The notes under the pieces: generated by a model
What the model saw: only the letters and a program-made list of their open reading frames with translations
The model's database searches: none
What the model was told of the DNA's origin: nothing
Program-made: the position numbers and the translations under genes
From: Mimachlamys varia
Taxonomy: Eukaryota; Mollusca; Bivalvia; Pectinida; Pectinidae
DNA: 64,000 nt
Direction: 5' to 3'
NCBI GenBank assembly: GCA_947623455.1
Contig: OX392535.1
Coordinates: forward strand, 40,076,688-40,140,687
Shown: in pieces, positions 44,701 to 57,528 of the stretch
Layout of the letters: the number at the start of each line of letters is the position of its first letter
Numbering within the stretch: position 1 is the first letter of the stretch

Positions 44701-47700
44701 TAACTTAAATATAGAACTGTAATCAGAAGGCCCTATACTGTAATTCAATGTCTCGTTTATACAGGTATCAAGATTACACAGGTTCATATTATACAGGTAT
44801 CCAGATACCACAGGTTCAAATTATACAGGTGTCAAGATAACTCATGTTCAAATTATACAGGTATCAAGATTACACAGGTTCATATTATAAGGTATCAAGA
44901 TAACACATGTTCATATTATACAGGTATCCAGATAACACATGTTCAAATTATACAGGTATCCAGATAGCACAGGTTCATATTATATCTCAGTGTTCTTTGT
45001 TTGGCCTTTAATTGAACTGAATTTCTAATTTCTGATAAGACTAAAGCCTGGTTAAGTAGAAATGAAATAAGAAGGCCCTAAAAGTGAATGTCCGGTGTAT
45101 ACAGTATCCAGAGTATACAGGTAAAAAATCTGTAGTTAATACAAACCTGTTGGGGCCTAGAAAATGGTATCCAGACTGTATAAGATTCTATAGAAATGTT
45201 TAACTTACACCTTATCAGTCTTTGTTTCCTCAAAGATGAGAGTACATTGAAAATTTAAAAAAACTTCAAACAAGATTAATTACAAAGTTCATAACGGAAA
45301 TTTTTGTAATACTGTGTTTATATGGGTTTTGTATACAAGCTATCTTTATACAGGCCAGCAGGCTCAGAAGCTGGAATAGAAGTCATAAATCTTCAAATGT
45401 TTCCTTCTATCTTACAGAAAATGTTTCCCTCTATCTTACAGAAAATGTTTCCCTCTATCTTACAGAAAATGATCTTACAGAAAATGTTTCCTTCTATCTT
45501 ACAGAAAATGTTTCCCTCTATCTTACAGAAAATGTTTCCCTCTATCTTACAGAAAATGTTTCCCTCTATCTTACAGAAAATGTTTCCCTCTATCTGACAG
45601 AAAATGTTTCCCTCTATCTTACAGAAAATGTTTCCCTCTATCTGACAGAAAATGTTTCCCTCTATCTTACAGAAAATGTTTCCCTCTATCTGACAGAAAA
45701 TGTTTCCCTCTATCTTACAGAAAATGTTTCCCTCTATCTTACAGAAAATGTTTCCCTCTATCTTACAGAAAATGTTTCCCTCTATCTGACAGAAAATGTT
45801 TCCCTCTATCTTACAGAAAATGTTTCCCTCTATCTTACAGAAAATGTTTCCACAGAAAATGTTTCCCTCTATCTTACAGAAAATGTTTCCCTCTATCTTA
45901 CAGAAAATGTTTCCCTCTAGGTTTATGTAGATAAAGATGGAATTGTAAATCATACTGTTTGTGGTTTAAACTAAATGTTTTCCGGTGCATGAAAATTTGC
46001 TTCCCTCTAAATGTTTAAAGTAAATGTTTCCCTCTACTTTTAAAGTAAACAAAATGTTTCCTTCTAGTTTTAAAGTAAACAAAATGTTTCCCTTTATGTG
46101 TTTTAAATGTTTTCTTGTGTCAGTTTAGGTAAATGTTTATCTCTCGGCTACATTTTTTAAGTAATTAAATTATGTTTCTCCCTATATATGATTTTAGTAA
46201 ACTACCTGCTAGCTCCTACAATGTAATATTGTCAAAATGTTTTCCTTACAGGTTTATATTCTGATAGGGAGGCCAAATACATGATGTATATGTTACATAT
46301 ATAGTCTTCCTTTCTCAATATAATATAAAAATATCTTAAAAATTTTGTATTCAAATATCTGAATGAAATTCAGTTATGCACTCACGTATAACAAGCTATC
46401 TTTACAAAAAAAAACTGGCAATAAAAAGGATAATAAATGCATAATACACGATCTTTAGAAAAAAAGGGCTGCCAATGAAATGGATTACAAAGTCAATGTG
46501 AGGATAGAATTAAAATGGAGCCTGTGATCTGTATATCTAGCGTGAATATGAACTATGAATCAGCGAGGTGACATCATAGCGGTGATATAAATCTTGTATC
46601 GTTGCCGAACATCCATTGTGTAGGTTCATAAAGCTAGCTCCCCTCAAGGCCACCTCCCAGACACCCACCGACCGGAATCTACATTCAATCAGAATACATT
46701 TCGAAATCTTGTTTAAATCTGCATAGATATACAGTGTATCAAAATACGAGGGTAAAAAAATTGCATTCTGAACAGATTTCGATCTCAACGAGAGTGTATA
46801 GAATAATGCACAGGTACATAATATGAAGATCATTTCCATTGTTGGATGTTCCACAGTAAAAAAACAAAACTTGTTCAAAGAAATGATTCACCACAAAAAT
46901 TGATTGGTAGATAAAATTATGAGTCAGTCAATTACTGAAGATAATGGACTAAACATCAGTAGATGTGAAATAAAGAGAGTTTAAATGCACCAGGATTAGA
47001 ATCAGAAATACAATTAAGTTATTATAAATCGTTAAATAAAAAAATACTAATTATAATGAGTCGATGATTGTCTTGTTCAATACCTAGTAGGTATAGGTTT
47101 TCAGGGTTTTAGAATCATGATACTTCTGTCTATTTCGATCTTCATTCAAACACTAATGATTTTGTCAAATTTTAACTTATTTTATTTTGGGTGGTCTCTG
47201 AAATTTAAACATTTACTCTCAAAGTTTTTTTTATTTATCTGATTGCAATTTTTTTCTGTTTGTGTTTGAGTTAAAAAAACAAACTGAACATATGTTTTCT
47301 GAAACATACTGCCAATGCTAATACTGATAATGAATTAATGCCGAAAATAATGTACTTTGTGAACAGAAACAATTCTACTACTTCAACTTTCAACGGTCTT
47401 TACATTTTCAGACAGTAAACATTATGTGACTCTGTGTTATCATTTAATACTCATAATTAAAGATTTGTGAAAATAATGATAGATGATATAGCGTTTTTGA
47501 GATATTTTGAACACAGGGTTAAAATATATATAAGGATGGATGTACAGACAAAGTAACTATATACATGTTTCCCCCTTACCTAATTGAGCGGCATGATTAA
47601 AATGAATCTGAACATTGGAATTTGTAAATATGTAAACCCACAAGATAGCATGTCAAAATGATACTGAACCATAGATTGAAACTAGAAATGTCTGTGAGAC

Positions 47701-50700
47701 ATAAATGCCCTCCCCCCCCCCCCCCCCCCCCCCATATGAATTAGTTCTTCATGCTTATTACATATGTGAAATTTGATGACAATCAGATCAGTAATTATTT
47801 AAATAAGCTGGTTACATTACCATGGGCGTAACACTATATGCCCCCCCCCCCCCCCATTTCATGGCAGTGGCATATAATAAAAAACATCTTCACATAATGG
47901 GCAGGTTGGATGAATGCACGATAACAATAATTTCTGGTTGGTTCTTTTATACCACATTATCACAACCTACATTATATAGGTGACATCTTGAAGCTGTTCA
48001 CAAATGATCATCTATTGTTATATAATTGCTCGCAAATCAGCAACCAGACAATCGATGTTGTTCTCAACTCCCTTGGGAAGCATCATCTAATGCTGCTATT
48101 TCTGTGCTCACAGCTAGCAAACTGTAATTTCTAGTACTGCCCGACCATGTATTAATTTACAGCTGATTAGACTGGAACAAGCAGTCCGAGTAAGACAGTG
48201 ATGTGACTATAATTTGAACACACAGTACCCTTTTAAGTCACCAGGCCAGCTGCATTCTACCACCAGACCACCGTACCTTCCACGTATTCTGGCAGCCGTG
48301 GTTTGATCCCCAAAGTTGTTGTAACCATGGATTTTTCAGACAAAGTGTCTTTCCCCTGCCCGCTAAAATGGTCAGGAGTGGATAATTGCAGATATTTATT
48401 GTAGCATTAAAGTGAGGTGGCAACATAACAGATGCCCCTGAATGCACGATCCCACAATAAACAGAACACAATGCATCTCCAGCACACACACAGGCATCAA
48501 CACATGTAGGGAGATATTAGCCAGGTGACATATGATTAGTGGTTTGCATGTCAGATATTTTAGGCAACTCCTGTAAACCACCTCAGAATTGTATAAGATA
48601 ATATGATTGATGTATAAATTGTATACATCTATATGTATACTGTAAAGCCCTTTAGTGAGGCTTAATAGTTTTACCAATAGATGGGGCGCTATATGAAATG
48701 TTGATAATATGTATTTATTTATTATGTACATATTAATACAATCCATCATTTATACTATAGATGTATATTCAAGCTAGCTATTTATGCATATAGTGACTAA
48801 AACACAGCATCAAAATCAACACCTGTGCAGATCAGTGGAACTACCACATTTGGCAATGCAGCATGCAGGAAATAGCATACAGAGGATCTGACGATCGTAC
48901 ATGTCAATGTAACAGGGAATTTATTTAACAAGTTCAATAATTTGATATGTCAAGCTTTTAGGCCAGTGACATAATTGAATTATTTAACAGGTTTAATACA
49001 TTCCATATTACATTGACACAAGTGCAATAATCTGTTTATCACATAACTTGTTCATGAGAAAATGCGCTCAAACTCTCATTCTCATTTCTTTATGAGAAAA
49101 GGAAAAATTTCCACTTTGACATTATACTGAAACAATCAAATGACGTCAAAAAGGCATACATTCTTTATGACATCACGAAAGTGATATTACACTTGTATAA
49201 TACCATATTTATGACGAAGTAAAATGAGTCAGCTATGTGATAATAATATGGGTTATATCATGCAATTATATTAGCTTAATGTAAAATTCAAGCACTGAGT
49301 ATATTTCACAAACTATCAGGTAAGGACAATACTTCATTTTTCTTTTCACTTTAAATATTCATTTGACCTTAGGCCATACCAATTTGATTTATTGTTCGTC
49401 GGATTTACCGCTCCTGTTTTGGAAAAATTAAATAAAAGTAAAAGTAAAATATTACCGCTCCAATTTTAGCGTCAATGAAAAATGACGAATCCAAATATAT
49501 TTTACAATGGGTTTAAAATTTAGAATCATTTGAATGTTTAAAACGAAGAGAAAAATGGTATTTCAAGCGGTTTTTTGCAACAACACGAGGGAAATGCCCG
49601 CTGAAGCTTTTTCACTTTTTAAGAAAACTGGGAGGAATGTAACTTAAAATGACTTTCTTATCGTGTTGATCACTACATAAACCGGTCGCCATATTGTATT
49701 GCAAAATACCGAATAGATGGTTTATCGTTCCAAGATCTCTTGATCAAATAAAAAAAATACGGAACTCAAGCGTCAACAGAAAATATCTTTAAAAATCATG
49801 AATTAAGTGAGCAACATCATAAGATATGTTGTTAATACAAATTGATGACTATAATAACACCTCTGTCTTAAATTTCAAATCGTAATCTTCTTCTCAAGCA
49901 ATCGACCCAGTTTGGCAGACATCATGGTCATTTCATCAGTTTTATTTTAATAGAATAGACCTACTGTTGATAGTTAAAAAAACGTTTTTCTTCGGCTTTG
50001 GTTCAATCACTAAACTTGAATGAATGACCTTGGGCCTTCTATTAGAAGCTAATTTAGCTTCATACAAGTAGTTTGTATCATAGAAATGATTAAAAAAAAA
50101 CCGCTTCAACAGTTTAAGTACGTGTACTATTTGGTGATACATTATATTAATAGTCAAACAAGTATTCTGACATTTAGTCTTTTGAAAACTACCGCTCGCT
50201 CGAAATTTTAAGGAATTAAAAATTTTTGTAAAATCAAAATAATTTCGCCCGCTCGCTCCAATTTTGAAATCTCATTTTACGACAAACAATAAATCAAATT
50301 GGTATGGCCTTATTGGTGGTTTAATTTGGAAGTCTTTTTAAATCATCCACCCCTGAAATTTCATAATGAACTATTCCAACCTTTGAATTGGAAAAGTTCA
50401 AATTTTTCTTCAGGGGTGAATGAGTCAGAAGAAAAATGACAGTCTTCATTCTTTTAACCCTGAATTTCATAATAAACTATTCCAACCTTTGAAGTGGAAG
50501 AGTTCAAATGTGTCTTCAGGGGTGAATGATCAGGGTTAATATAATATCACTTCAATGATATTGACTTAACAAAAATACCTCTGATATGACAGGATGGGAA
50601 AGTGACCACAACCTAAGAGACCTACACTGTATATCAAAATTACCAGGTTTACATCGCAACACAACCTTTGAATTAGAAACTATACTTTTAAGAAAAGACT

Positions 50701-53700
50701 TTAATTTCTTCCATCTGCATCACACTGGCTGTGACTACCGGGTATGCATTTTATATTTGGAAATTTAGGTGGCATTTTCTTAAAATTTGGAAAACATTTT
50801 ACTGTTCTCACAAAATTTATTACACGTCACAACAATTAGTATATTTGTCAAAATTATATACATTGTGATTCTTAATTTATATTTTTGACTATTGAAGAAA
50901 ATCACGAAAATGATTATGAAACTTAAATTTCATCGAAAAAAAAAGAGAGAAAAGTCTATTTGGGAGAATAATATGAAGTGATTTTGGGAAAAGTGTTAAA
51001 ATTCTGTAATTGAACTCATGAGACAAATTTCAGCCCCAGATATATCTTATGAAGTCAAGAGTTAATTAGGTATACCTCTGTAATACACTCACACTACCTT
51101 GCCTGTTGACACTTACAATGGTAACTTGTGGACTATTATACCACACTGATAATTCCAGCCCCTCACGTATTTCTTCTGTTCTTCTAACTCACCCTCTATA
51201 CTCATCGCTAGAAAATAAGCAGGAAAGTCAGAAAAACAGCCAATCAGTGGTCAAATCATGGAGTTCCCAGGGTCAAGGTAACTGTTCCAAACAATTATAA
51301 TCAAAATCTACTGCTGTGAGGTCAGAGGTCGGAGGAATATTAACCAACCAATCAAGCAATTATGTATATGTTTATGCTCAATTATGAGGTCAAAAGGTTT
51401 CGTTATAGTAGCATGGTTTACAGAATTAATTTGAAGACAAAATATGTGTGAAAGAATATTTATATCCAATAAAAAGAGGTCAAATACTTTCGGCTTTTAG
51501 TATTCATTGGCCAGTGCTACAACAAATCAAACCGTGTAACTTCATACAGAGGTCAGGGGTCCTCAAGGTCGTTTGTCTTTCTGTGGATGTGAAGGATTAT
51601 GGGTAAGCCCGAATGCTACAATCTATTCCTGGAAGCCACTCAGCAGCTGAAACATATCCTGTGAGTGCTCCTCAGCCAATCAGGTTCCAGTTTTCAGTTT
51701 AAGTCATTTGAAGAATCAACCAATGTTCCGATTTACCACATCTGTCTAATCTTCTCATCAATTTCAAATCAATTCTAATTTTTCCGAATATATTTGAATC
51801 GCATGCTTTTTAATAAACCCATTCACACCTGGAATTTCATGCTAGACTATATTCCAACCTTTGAATAAGAAGAGTTCAAATGTATCTTCAGGAGCAAATT
51901 AGTTAATTAGCTGATGATTGTTGTTTTCTGTACATGCAAATTAGAGTGTTTATAATCCCAGATTAGAAAACATTTTTGTAAACGTAACAGACAAGATCAA
52001 ATGCTACCAACAGTTGTCTCCCATTGGTTTAATAAGACTTAAAAAGAGTTATGGAACTTTAATCAGCTGAATTAAGACAGCACGCACAGGATTAATTGAA
52101 AATGCAACAAATACAAGTCGCCAACACAATCGACTACCTAGAAGATGTTGAGTGTGTCACAGGGCAGCATTTCAAACATTGTATACAAGCCACACAGTGA
52201 TCAGAGGTAAATTAAGGATTAAACCAGTATAGACATATTGTGGTATGATATATAGTTGCCTCAGGTTAATTTAATCTACATCTGTAAGCGCACATGCATA
52301 TCTATGATAGGTAGATGTGTGATGACATGACCCAACCAATGACTGTCTCGCGATCACCTCGTAAAACCTAATTCTGCCCTTATAGTTAGTCCAGTGGATT
52401 GGATCATTATGCATTGTACCAAAGTTGAAATCACTTTTAAAAAAAAGTTTTATGATATTTCCCAAAGTTATATATAATATTTCCTTATTTTTTCAGCAGC
52501 AGATTTCTTAAATTCCAAAAAAGCTAAATATCCTCTAGAATTTTGAGAGAAACATTTGAATTTTATTTTGAAATCCCTATTTAGTGTCAGTAATAGAGTA
52601 GGTGCTTAAAATAATATGTTTTTTTATTAATATTAGAATATAGATAAAATAATAAAATGAAAAGAATTAATGTTATATCAGATATATGTGTTATTAATCT
52701 CTGTGAAGTTATTAGTAACTTACAACAAGAATTTATTTTATAATGTTGATATACTGGTACAAGTTTTCAGAAAAGAGACTGGGGCAACTTGATCAAAACT
52801 TCAATTCCTAATAAAATGTTGTCTGAGCATGCAAAAATATTGCATGTTAATAAAAATATATAAGTCAATGAACACCACAGGAAATGCATATATTATATTA
52901 AAAAACAGACAAAATGCTACAATCAAATATTTTCCCACACTACCTGAACATGCTTATTTCTGAAATGAGTTTTTTTTTAGAGTTTTATTCCAATTTGTTT
53001 AAGGTTAATATTGTTTTTCTTTCAATGATTTTGCTAACTTTTCATTAGTTTTAGAAACTACACACAAATAGCCGCAGAATCAGTTTTGATTTTAGTTATA
53101 GAGATACTAAATGTACATGCATATTATATCATCTTTCTATTCTAGTATGAATACAAGTGTGCCATTTTTTGCTAAATGTGATTAAAATACTGAAAATTTT
53201 CATACTTTTTACTCCAAAATAATGCAAATTTCTAATTATTACCCTCAAAATACTAATTTGATTTTATTTCCAATAAAAAATACCTGGTTTATTAAATAGT
53301 ATACCTGGCAATATGCCCATTCTTGGTATAGGCCCAGCCATATCAAATATGGCAATAATTTGTCCTTCAATAAGCCCATCCCCGATTTTTCAATCAGAGC
53401 TTTTCTGTTGCCTCACGAGATTATATCGAGACACATATTCTGCAATTAGCCCGCCCTATTCTTTCCATCAAGAGCTTTTCTGTTTCCCAATGAGATCATT
53501 TAAAGACAAATACCAATAAATATAGTATGTTGCCGAAATCTCAAACAAAAGATGCAGAATAATTTCCAAGCCAGGTAAATACGACAGGCATGATGCAGTA
53601 CAAGTTAGGAGCCGAGTCTGTGAGAGACTTACTTTGGGAATTTACACACAATCATACCACAGCTGTGGTTATGTCCCCTTACATGATGTTCATCGACCGG

Positions 53701-56700
53701 ACAGTCGCTGTGTTCAATACTTATAGCTGAAACACCAAACAAATAATGTCAACAACTCTAATACAGCACAGTTTTAACAGCTAAAACACAAAATATATAT
53801 TAATATTGAAAAAAGAAATCAACACCAATCGTAAATGTCTGAAAGACCAAATCCATATAACAGATTAAGAACATAAAACGAATTTCAAGGATGAAACGCC
53901 AATGCATTTGGTCACTGGAAAACATGGCTGAAATTCAGAATAATTATTATTAGGCATGTAAAGATACACTAGTCATTTAAAATGATCTAAACACAAACCA
54001 GAAAACAAACATTAAATATTTAAGCAAAGCAAAACATCAGCAATCATTTCAAATTTCAATATTTGATGATGTGATGGTGTCACACCAATTAAATGTGACA
54101 AATGTGACATTTAGCTTTTACCCCAATGTAATAAACAATATTGGACCATCCTTAGCAAAGGCATCAAGTACAAAATGTTTCAGCCAATCAGAAACCAGGG
54201 TAGCCATCTTGGATTTGGAGACTAAGAGAGATAAATATTTATTAAAAAAGTAGACTAGTAAATGGACAAAATTTAATTGATACCAGTATAAATATCTCGG
54301 ACAAGATATAAATGATGGACAATGACCTTGACCTGCAGCCATCTTTGAATATTTTAATTGCAGTTAGTACATGTATATTCCATTTATTTTTTTGTAAGAG
54401 AAATAGAAGTTGGTTCTGAAAGGGGATGAAGTAAGTTGTTATACAACAATTTGGAGTCTTTACCCAAATTGGATATTCCATATTAGTTCTGCATTAAATT
54501 GACAGTCTAAATCCCTTCATCCGTTCAAGACAAGTAGGCTTTTGGGAAAAGTTGACAAACAGCTAGAAACAATGGATGCTGCACCATGATATATTTAAGT
54601 TACTTAATGATCCTCTTTAGACAAAAGAACAACCACTGGCTAAAATAAATGTTGACACAGGATTACAAAATATATAATTACTTTTCAAACATTCATTTGA
54701 CAGATCTCCGACTGCATAATGGCTAAAGTGAACATAATAGTGTTGTGTTAAGTGACGAAATAAACATTAAGAATTAAGTATGTATATAACATAGACCAGC
54801 TCAAATTAACCATGTCATCCTGCCTGACCACAAAGAAACTTTTTATGAATACAAGAGTGACTAAGTACATCTGAGGTAATTTTAGGCTGTTCCTCCACAA
54901 AACCACGAATTTACATATAAAACGGCTCTCTGTGGGGACGTTATCGCACAGATCAGCTTTTGTGGGTCTCGTAATCTGGAATCGTACTGGTGGGTGTATA
55001 TTGTGGATTGATTAAAGGTCACACACTTCCGGCTCCAGTAAAGATCAAAATCCTGACCGTCATGAGTATATAAGGCTGACTTGGTAATGAAAATTATCTT
55101 ATCACTACAGATTTATTATCTGTGATAAACAGTAGTTGTTTACTGATGTCGGCTATACTAACCCACTTTTCTGTTTTAATCTTCCTTAGTTTATATACAA
55201 GCTGGGTTATCAACTATTTACAACAATTAGGAAACTTACGTAGAGTATAATCAATCTTGTTGGCAATGATAAACCAAGCAGTGGGTGATGATCGAACTTA
55301 TGTGTGAAGAAAAAAAGATTCCAACGGAAACCATGCCAGTATATCATAGTTTCCAAACATCTTTTTGATGTTGAATCCCAAAATTTATAATTCTCATAAC
55401 CAACACAGAATATCTTTGGGTATTTTTTTCATTTAAATTTTTTTTTTTTTAAACAGCTACATGTATATCAAAACATTTGCTGAAAAACAATATTACAGTC
55501 TAAAATAATACATTTGAAAATACAAGTTTTGTCCCCAAAGTTGACCAGGGAAATATGTACATGTACAGTGTAACCCAGTCTACCATGAATAAACAGTTTA
55601 TGGGGTAGGTTCGTAGGGTAGCAGTATATAGATGTCTTTGTATTAGAAACACAAGTGTACCATTGTATACATTAGAGTTCTAGGCCCTAGTAATAAACAC
55701 CGGGGTCAAAATCACAAAGACTGGCTATATATTGTCAACATCCTGCTCTGTACTCCATTAAAGAATTCAAGTGTCATACATTTGTATTTAATATACGTGA
55801 ACCTAATTTAACATTCTGTACTATAGTACTGTTTAATTTGTATTAATTTATTTTCATTCAAAACTGCTCACTAACATTTAACATTTAGGACTGTTTAATT
55901 AAAACATTTTAATTATTGGTTAGCAATAACTTAAGGACTGTTTAATTAAAACATTTAATTAGTGGTTTATAACATAATATATATTTTTTTATATCTTTAG
56001 GGACTGTAAAGATGTTTTTTTTACAAAACAAAATTTCTATCAAAGTTTATAAAACAAGAGGCCCAGAGGACCTGTATTGCTCACCTGGATACAGTTGTAT
56101 CTATTTAAACATTACAATCATGGGAAAATTTGGACAATACCCTGTCATTCTTTTAGAAGAAGAAGGATATAATGAAATCAATAAATTTCACAATTATGGC
56201 CCCATCCCTCTGCTACCAGAGGAATTAAAAAAACAATTTTTTTTTTTTACAAAATGATTCCCCTTTACCCAAGGATGCTTCAGACCCGGTTTGGACAATA
56301 TCCTAACTTATATATTCCACCAGAAGAAGAATTTTAAAGATTTCACTACATTTTCCTTATTGGGCCCCACCTCTCACATTTATTCGAGTATATATGCTTC
56401 TGACTAGTACAAATCCACTCAGTCACTCATGACTATATAGTAGCAACTTTTGGAAAAAGTTGACAGATGGACAATGGATGATGAAAAATGAGTCAGATGT
56501 GTTTTTTTTGTGATTCTCATTGTCATCATCTCCATTAGATGCAGCCACCGTTGTACAATTTTTTCTGTGGTACAACAACAACAGCTTTGTGACATTTCTT
56601 GTTTACAGTACTTTCTGAATGTCGATCAGTATGACTGCAAATTATTTGATCATTATTAATAATCCTGCCCATTAAAATACTATCCGATCATTACTGCAGA

Positions 56701-56950
56701 ACAATAGGAGTATGAAAAACAAAGTACAAATCATTTTCACAAAGTAGAAAACAAGTCATTACATCGAAACACATTACCAAGATCAACTGACAGAGCATTT
56801 CTGATTGGCTAAAGCATAAATGTTTCAATACGTACCATTGGTTGAGAAGTAGTCGTCTGTTTCTTTGATTAATATTAGGTCTACGAAATCTCGGGGTGAT
56901 ATGAGTCCCATACATGCGCTGTTGGTACAGGCTCTATTAATGCGGAGGTC
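41603..56950 (-). CDS. STARD5: START-domain lipid-transfer protein, STARD5-like, last three exons
   Basis: Three minus-strand exons (56950-56836, 53726-53633, 41765-41603) join in frame for about 122 residues plus stop. The product resembles single-domain START proteins STARD4/5/6, soluble cytosolic carriers of sterols or bile acids. Supporting blocks are GLISPRDFVDLILIK, NAISIEHSDCP, VRGHNHSCG, IQPEIKGMVPVKL and IPGSMIEFFTQLRDTL. From family knowledge STARD5 is about 213 residues, so the first ~90 are upstream, at higher coordinates than any coding segment I could find. Introns of 3.1 and 11.9 kb are filled with repeats. The START family is clear; STARD5 rather than STARD4 is chosen from the SPRDFVD and SIEH stretches and is less certain. 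It converges with PDE8. Confidence 0.85.
42681..43061 (+). mobile_element. tRNA-derived SINE
   Basis: The tRNA-like head begins at about 42681 with an A box (TAGTCAAGTGGT) and a B box (GGGTTCAAGTC). The body includes GCAGTGCTAGAAATTGTAGA and the tail ends GTGGTATATAAGAACCTC then (ATT)n-like sequence. An antisense relative is at 47935-48290. It lies in the last STARD5-like intron. Confidence 0.8.
43062..44580. other. STARD5-like intron segment, little recognised
   Basis: AT-rich, with a long C tract at about 44422-44443. No coding or repeat family recognised beyond that. Confidence 0.45.
44758..44986. repeat. 32-bp tandem repeat, ~7 copies
   Basis: Unit TATACAGGTATCAAGATTAC then ACAGGTTCATAT, with substitutions and one unit shortened. 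An isolated unit near 44605 suggests the array was once longer. Confidence 0.85.
45393..45919. repeat. 24-bp minisatellite, ~22 copies
   Basis: Unit AAAATGTTTCCCTCTATCTT plus ACAG. Two internal units are truncated (near 45470 and 45850). Diverged relatives continue to about 46110 (AAACAAAATGTTTCC). On the minus strand, the sense of the STARD5-like transcript, it is open as NIFCKIEG repeats. Confidence 0.93.
46260..47680. other. STARD5-like intron segment, nothing recognised
   Basis: AT-rich, no repeat family or coding block that I can name. Confidence 0.45.
47688..47882 (-). mobile_element. Hairpin-ended element, family D, copy 2, with two poly-C tracts
   Basis: Inverted relative of 30205-30412: ATGTCTGTGAGACATAAATG at the left matches the right end of copy 1, and ATTTCATGGCAGTGGCATA matches its left end. 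Two C runs (about 47708-47733 and 47841-47857) replace the mixed G/C of copy 1. Confidence 0.6.
47935..48290 (-). mobile_element. tRNA-derived SINE, antisense copy
   Basis: On the minus strand the head contains GTGGTCTGGTGGTAGAATGC and GTGTGTTCAAATT (decayed A and B boxes). The body has GGGCAGTACTAGAAATTACA and the tail GTTGTGATAATGTGGTATAA, matching the 42681-43061 SINE. Confidence 0.65.
48300..50340. other. STARD5-like intron segment, nothing recognised
   Basis: AT-rich. ACCAATTTGATTTATTGT near 49380 pairs with ACAATAAATCAAATTGGT near 50287, flanked by GCCATA on one side and TATGGC on the other. This suggests the termini of a ~930-bp inverted-repeat element, 49371-50309, with no recognisable coding content. 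Confidence 0.45.
49371..50309. mobile_element. ~0.94-kb element with terminal inverted repeats
   Basis: Left TAGGCCATACCAATTTGATT and right AATCAAATTGGTATGGCCTTA are inverted copies. They continue into TTATTGTTCGTCGG on the left and CGACAAACAATAA on the right. The interior has further mirrored CCGCTC motifs. No transposase frame seen. Confidence 0.6.
50345..50530. repeat. Short hairpin repeats, copies 2 and 3, side by side
   Basis: CACCCCTGAAATTTCATAAT to TTCTTCAGGGGTGAATGAGT, then AACCCTGAATTTCATAATAA to GTCTTCAGGGGTGAATGATC. Same family as 39095-39180. Confidence 0.7.
51822..51905. repeat. Short hairpin repeat, copy 4
   Basis: CACACCTGGAATTTCATGCT to GTATCTTCAGGAGCAAATTA with the shared centre ATTCCAACCTTTGAATAAGA. 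The most diverged of the four. Confidence 0.55.
51910..53632. other. STARD5-like intron segment, nothing recognised
   Basis: AT-rich, with no identified repeat family or coding block. Confidence 0.45.
53633..53726 (-). CDS. STARD5: STARD5-like exon with RGHNHSCG motif
   Basis: It reads ISIEHSDCPVDEHHVRGHNH then SCGMIVCKFP, matching the STARD4/5 block VRGxNHPCG. Minus-strand acceptor gtttcag, donor gtaagt. Frame is continuous with both neighbours. Confidence 0.9.
53727..56050. other. STARD5-like intron segment, little recognised
   Basis: AT-rich. The only structure noted is a two-copy direct repeat around 55880-55960 (GGACTGTTTAATTAAAACAT). Confidence 0.45.
56052..56490 (-). mobile_element. 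Truncated antisense hairpin-ended element
   Basis: AACAAGAGGCCCAGAGGACC then TGTATTGCTCACCTGGA is the complement of the A/B/C right end. The core differs from A, B and C but shares ACCAGAxGAAxxTTxAAA blocks repeated twice. The left hairpin is missing; the last recognisable part is TTGACAGATGGACAATGG. Confidence 0.65.
56836..56950 (-). CDS. STARD5: STARD5-like exon with SPRDFVD motif
   Basis: It reads DLRINRACTNSACMG then LISPRDFVDLILIKETDDYF and STN. Acceptor (minus strand) gtttgcag, donor gtacgt. It enters in phase 0 and carries one base to the next exon. SPRDF is a hallmark of START domains. Confidence 0.88.
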
Positions 56951-57528
56951 CTGCAAACAATATTAATAATTATTTCTCTTTTCTTAAATTAGTGACTTAA
57001 CTATAAATTCAAAAATTGAATATTACTTTTGTTCCAAATAATTATAAGAACTGTAAAAGTATAATTAGGCCATACCAAAGTAACCATTTGAACTTGAGAT
57101 GAATGATCTTACTAAATATATACATGTTTACAGTAAAATCATGCAAAGTACATACATATGCATTTTATTAAAAGGCACAAAATACAAACAAACAAATGGT
57201 GGTGAAGGCCTAGGGATGGATGGCAGGGACAAAAAACGGTAAATGCTGTACTGGAACTGGTCTGACCTACTGAAGATATCAATAGGGGCTATCCCTATAG
57301 CTAACTGACCGTTGGTCAAACAGGTCACATGATATACATGTACTTACAGCCTTACCAAATATGGGAGAAGAGTTTAGGGTGGTAATTTAAATGCTGTGTA
57401 CAAACAATTATTTAGGTAAACCCAAATAAACAATAGAATAGACCTATCTTGCATGGAACCACTACATTCTCCCCTCCTTCAACAAAGTAACCCTTTCCCA
57501 TAGACCCACAAGACCCTATACAGTGGAC

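Noticed and set aside
46537..46878. 113-codon minus-strand frame
   Set aside because: No recognisable domain, no splice support and AT-rich intronic context in the STARD5-like gene.
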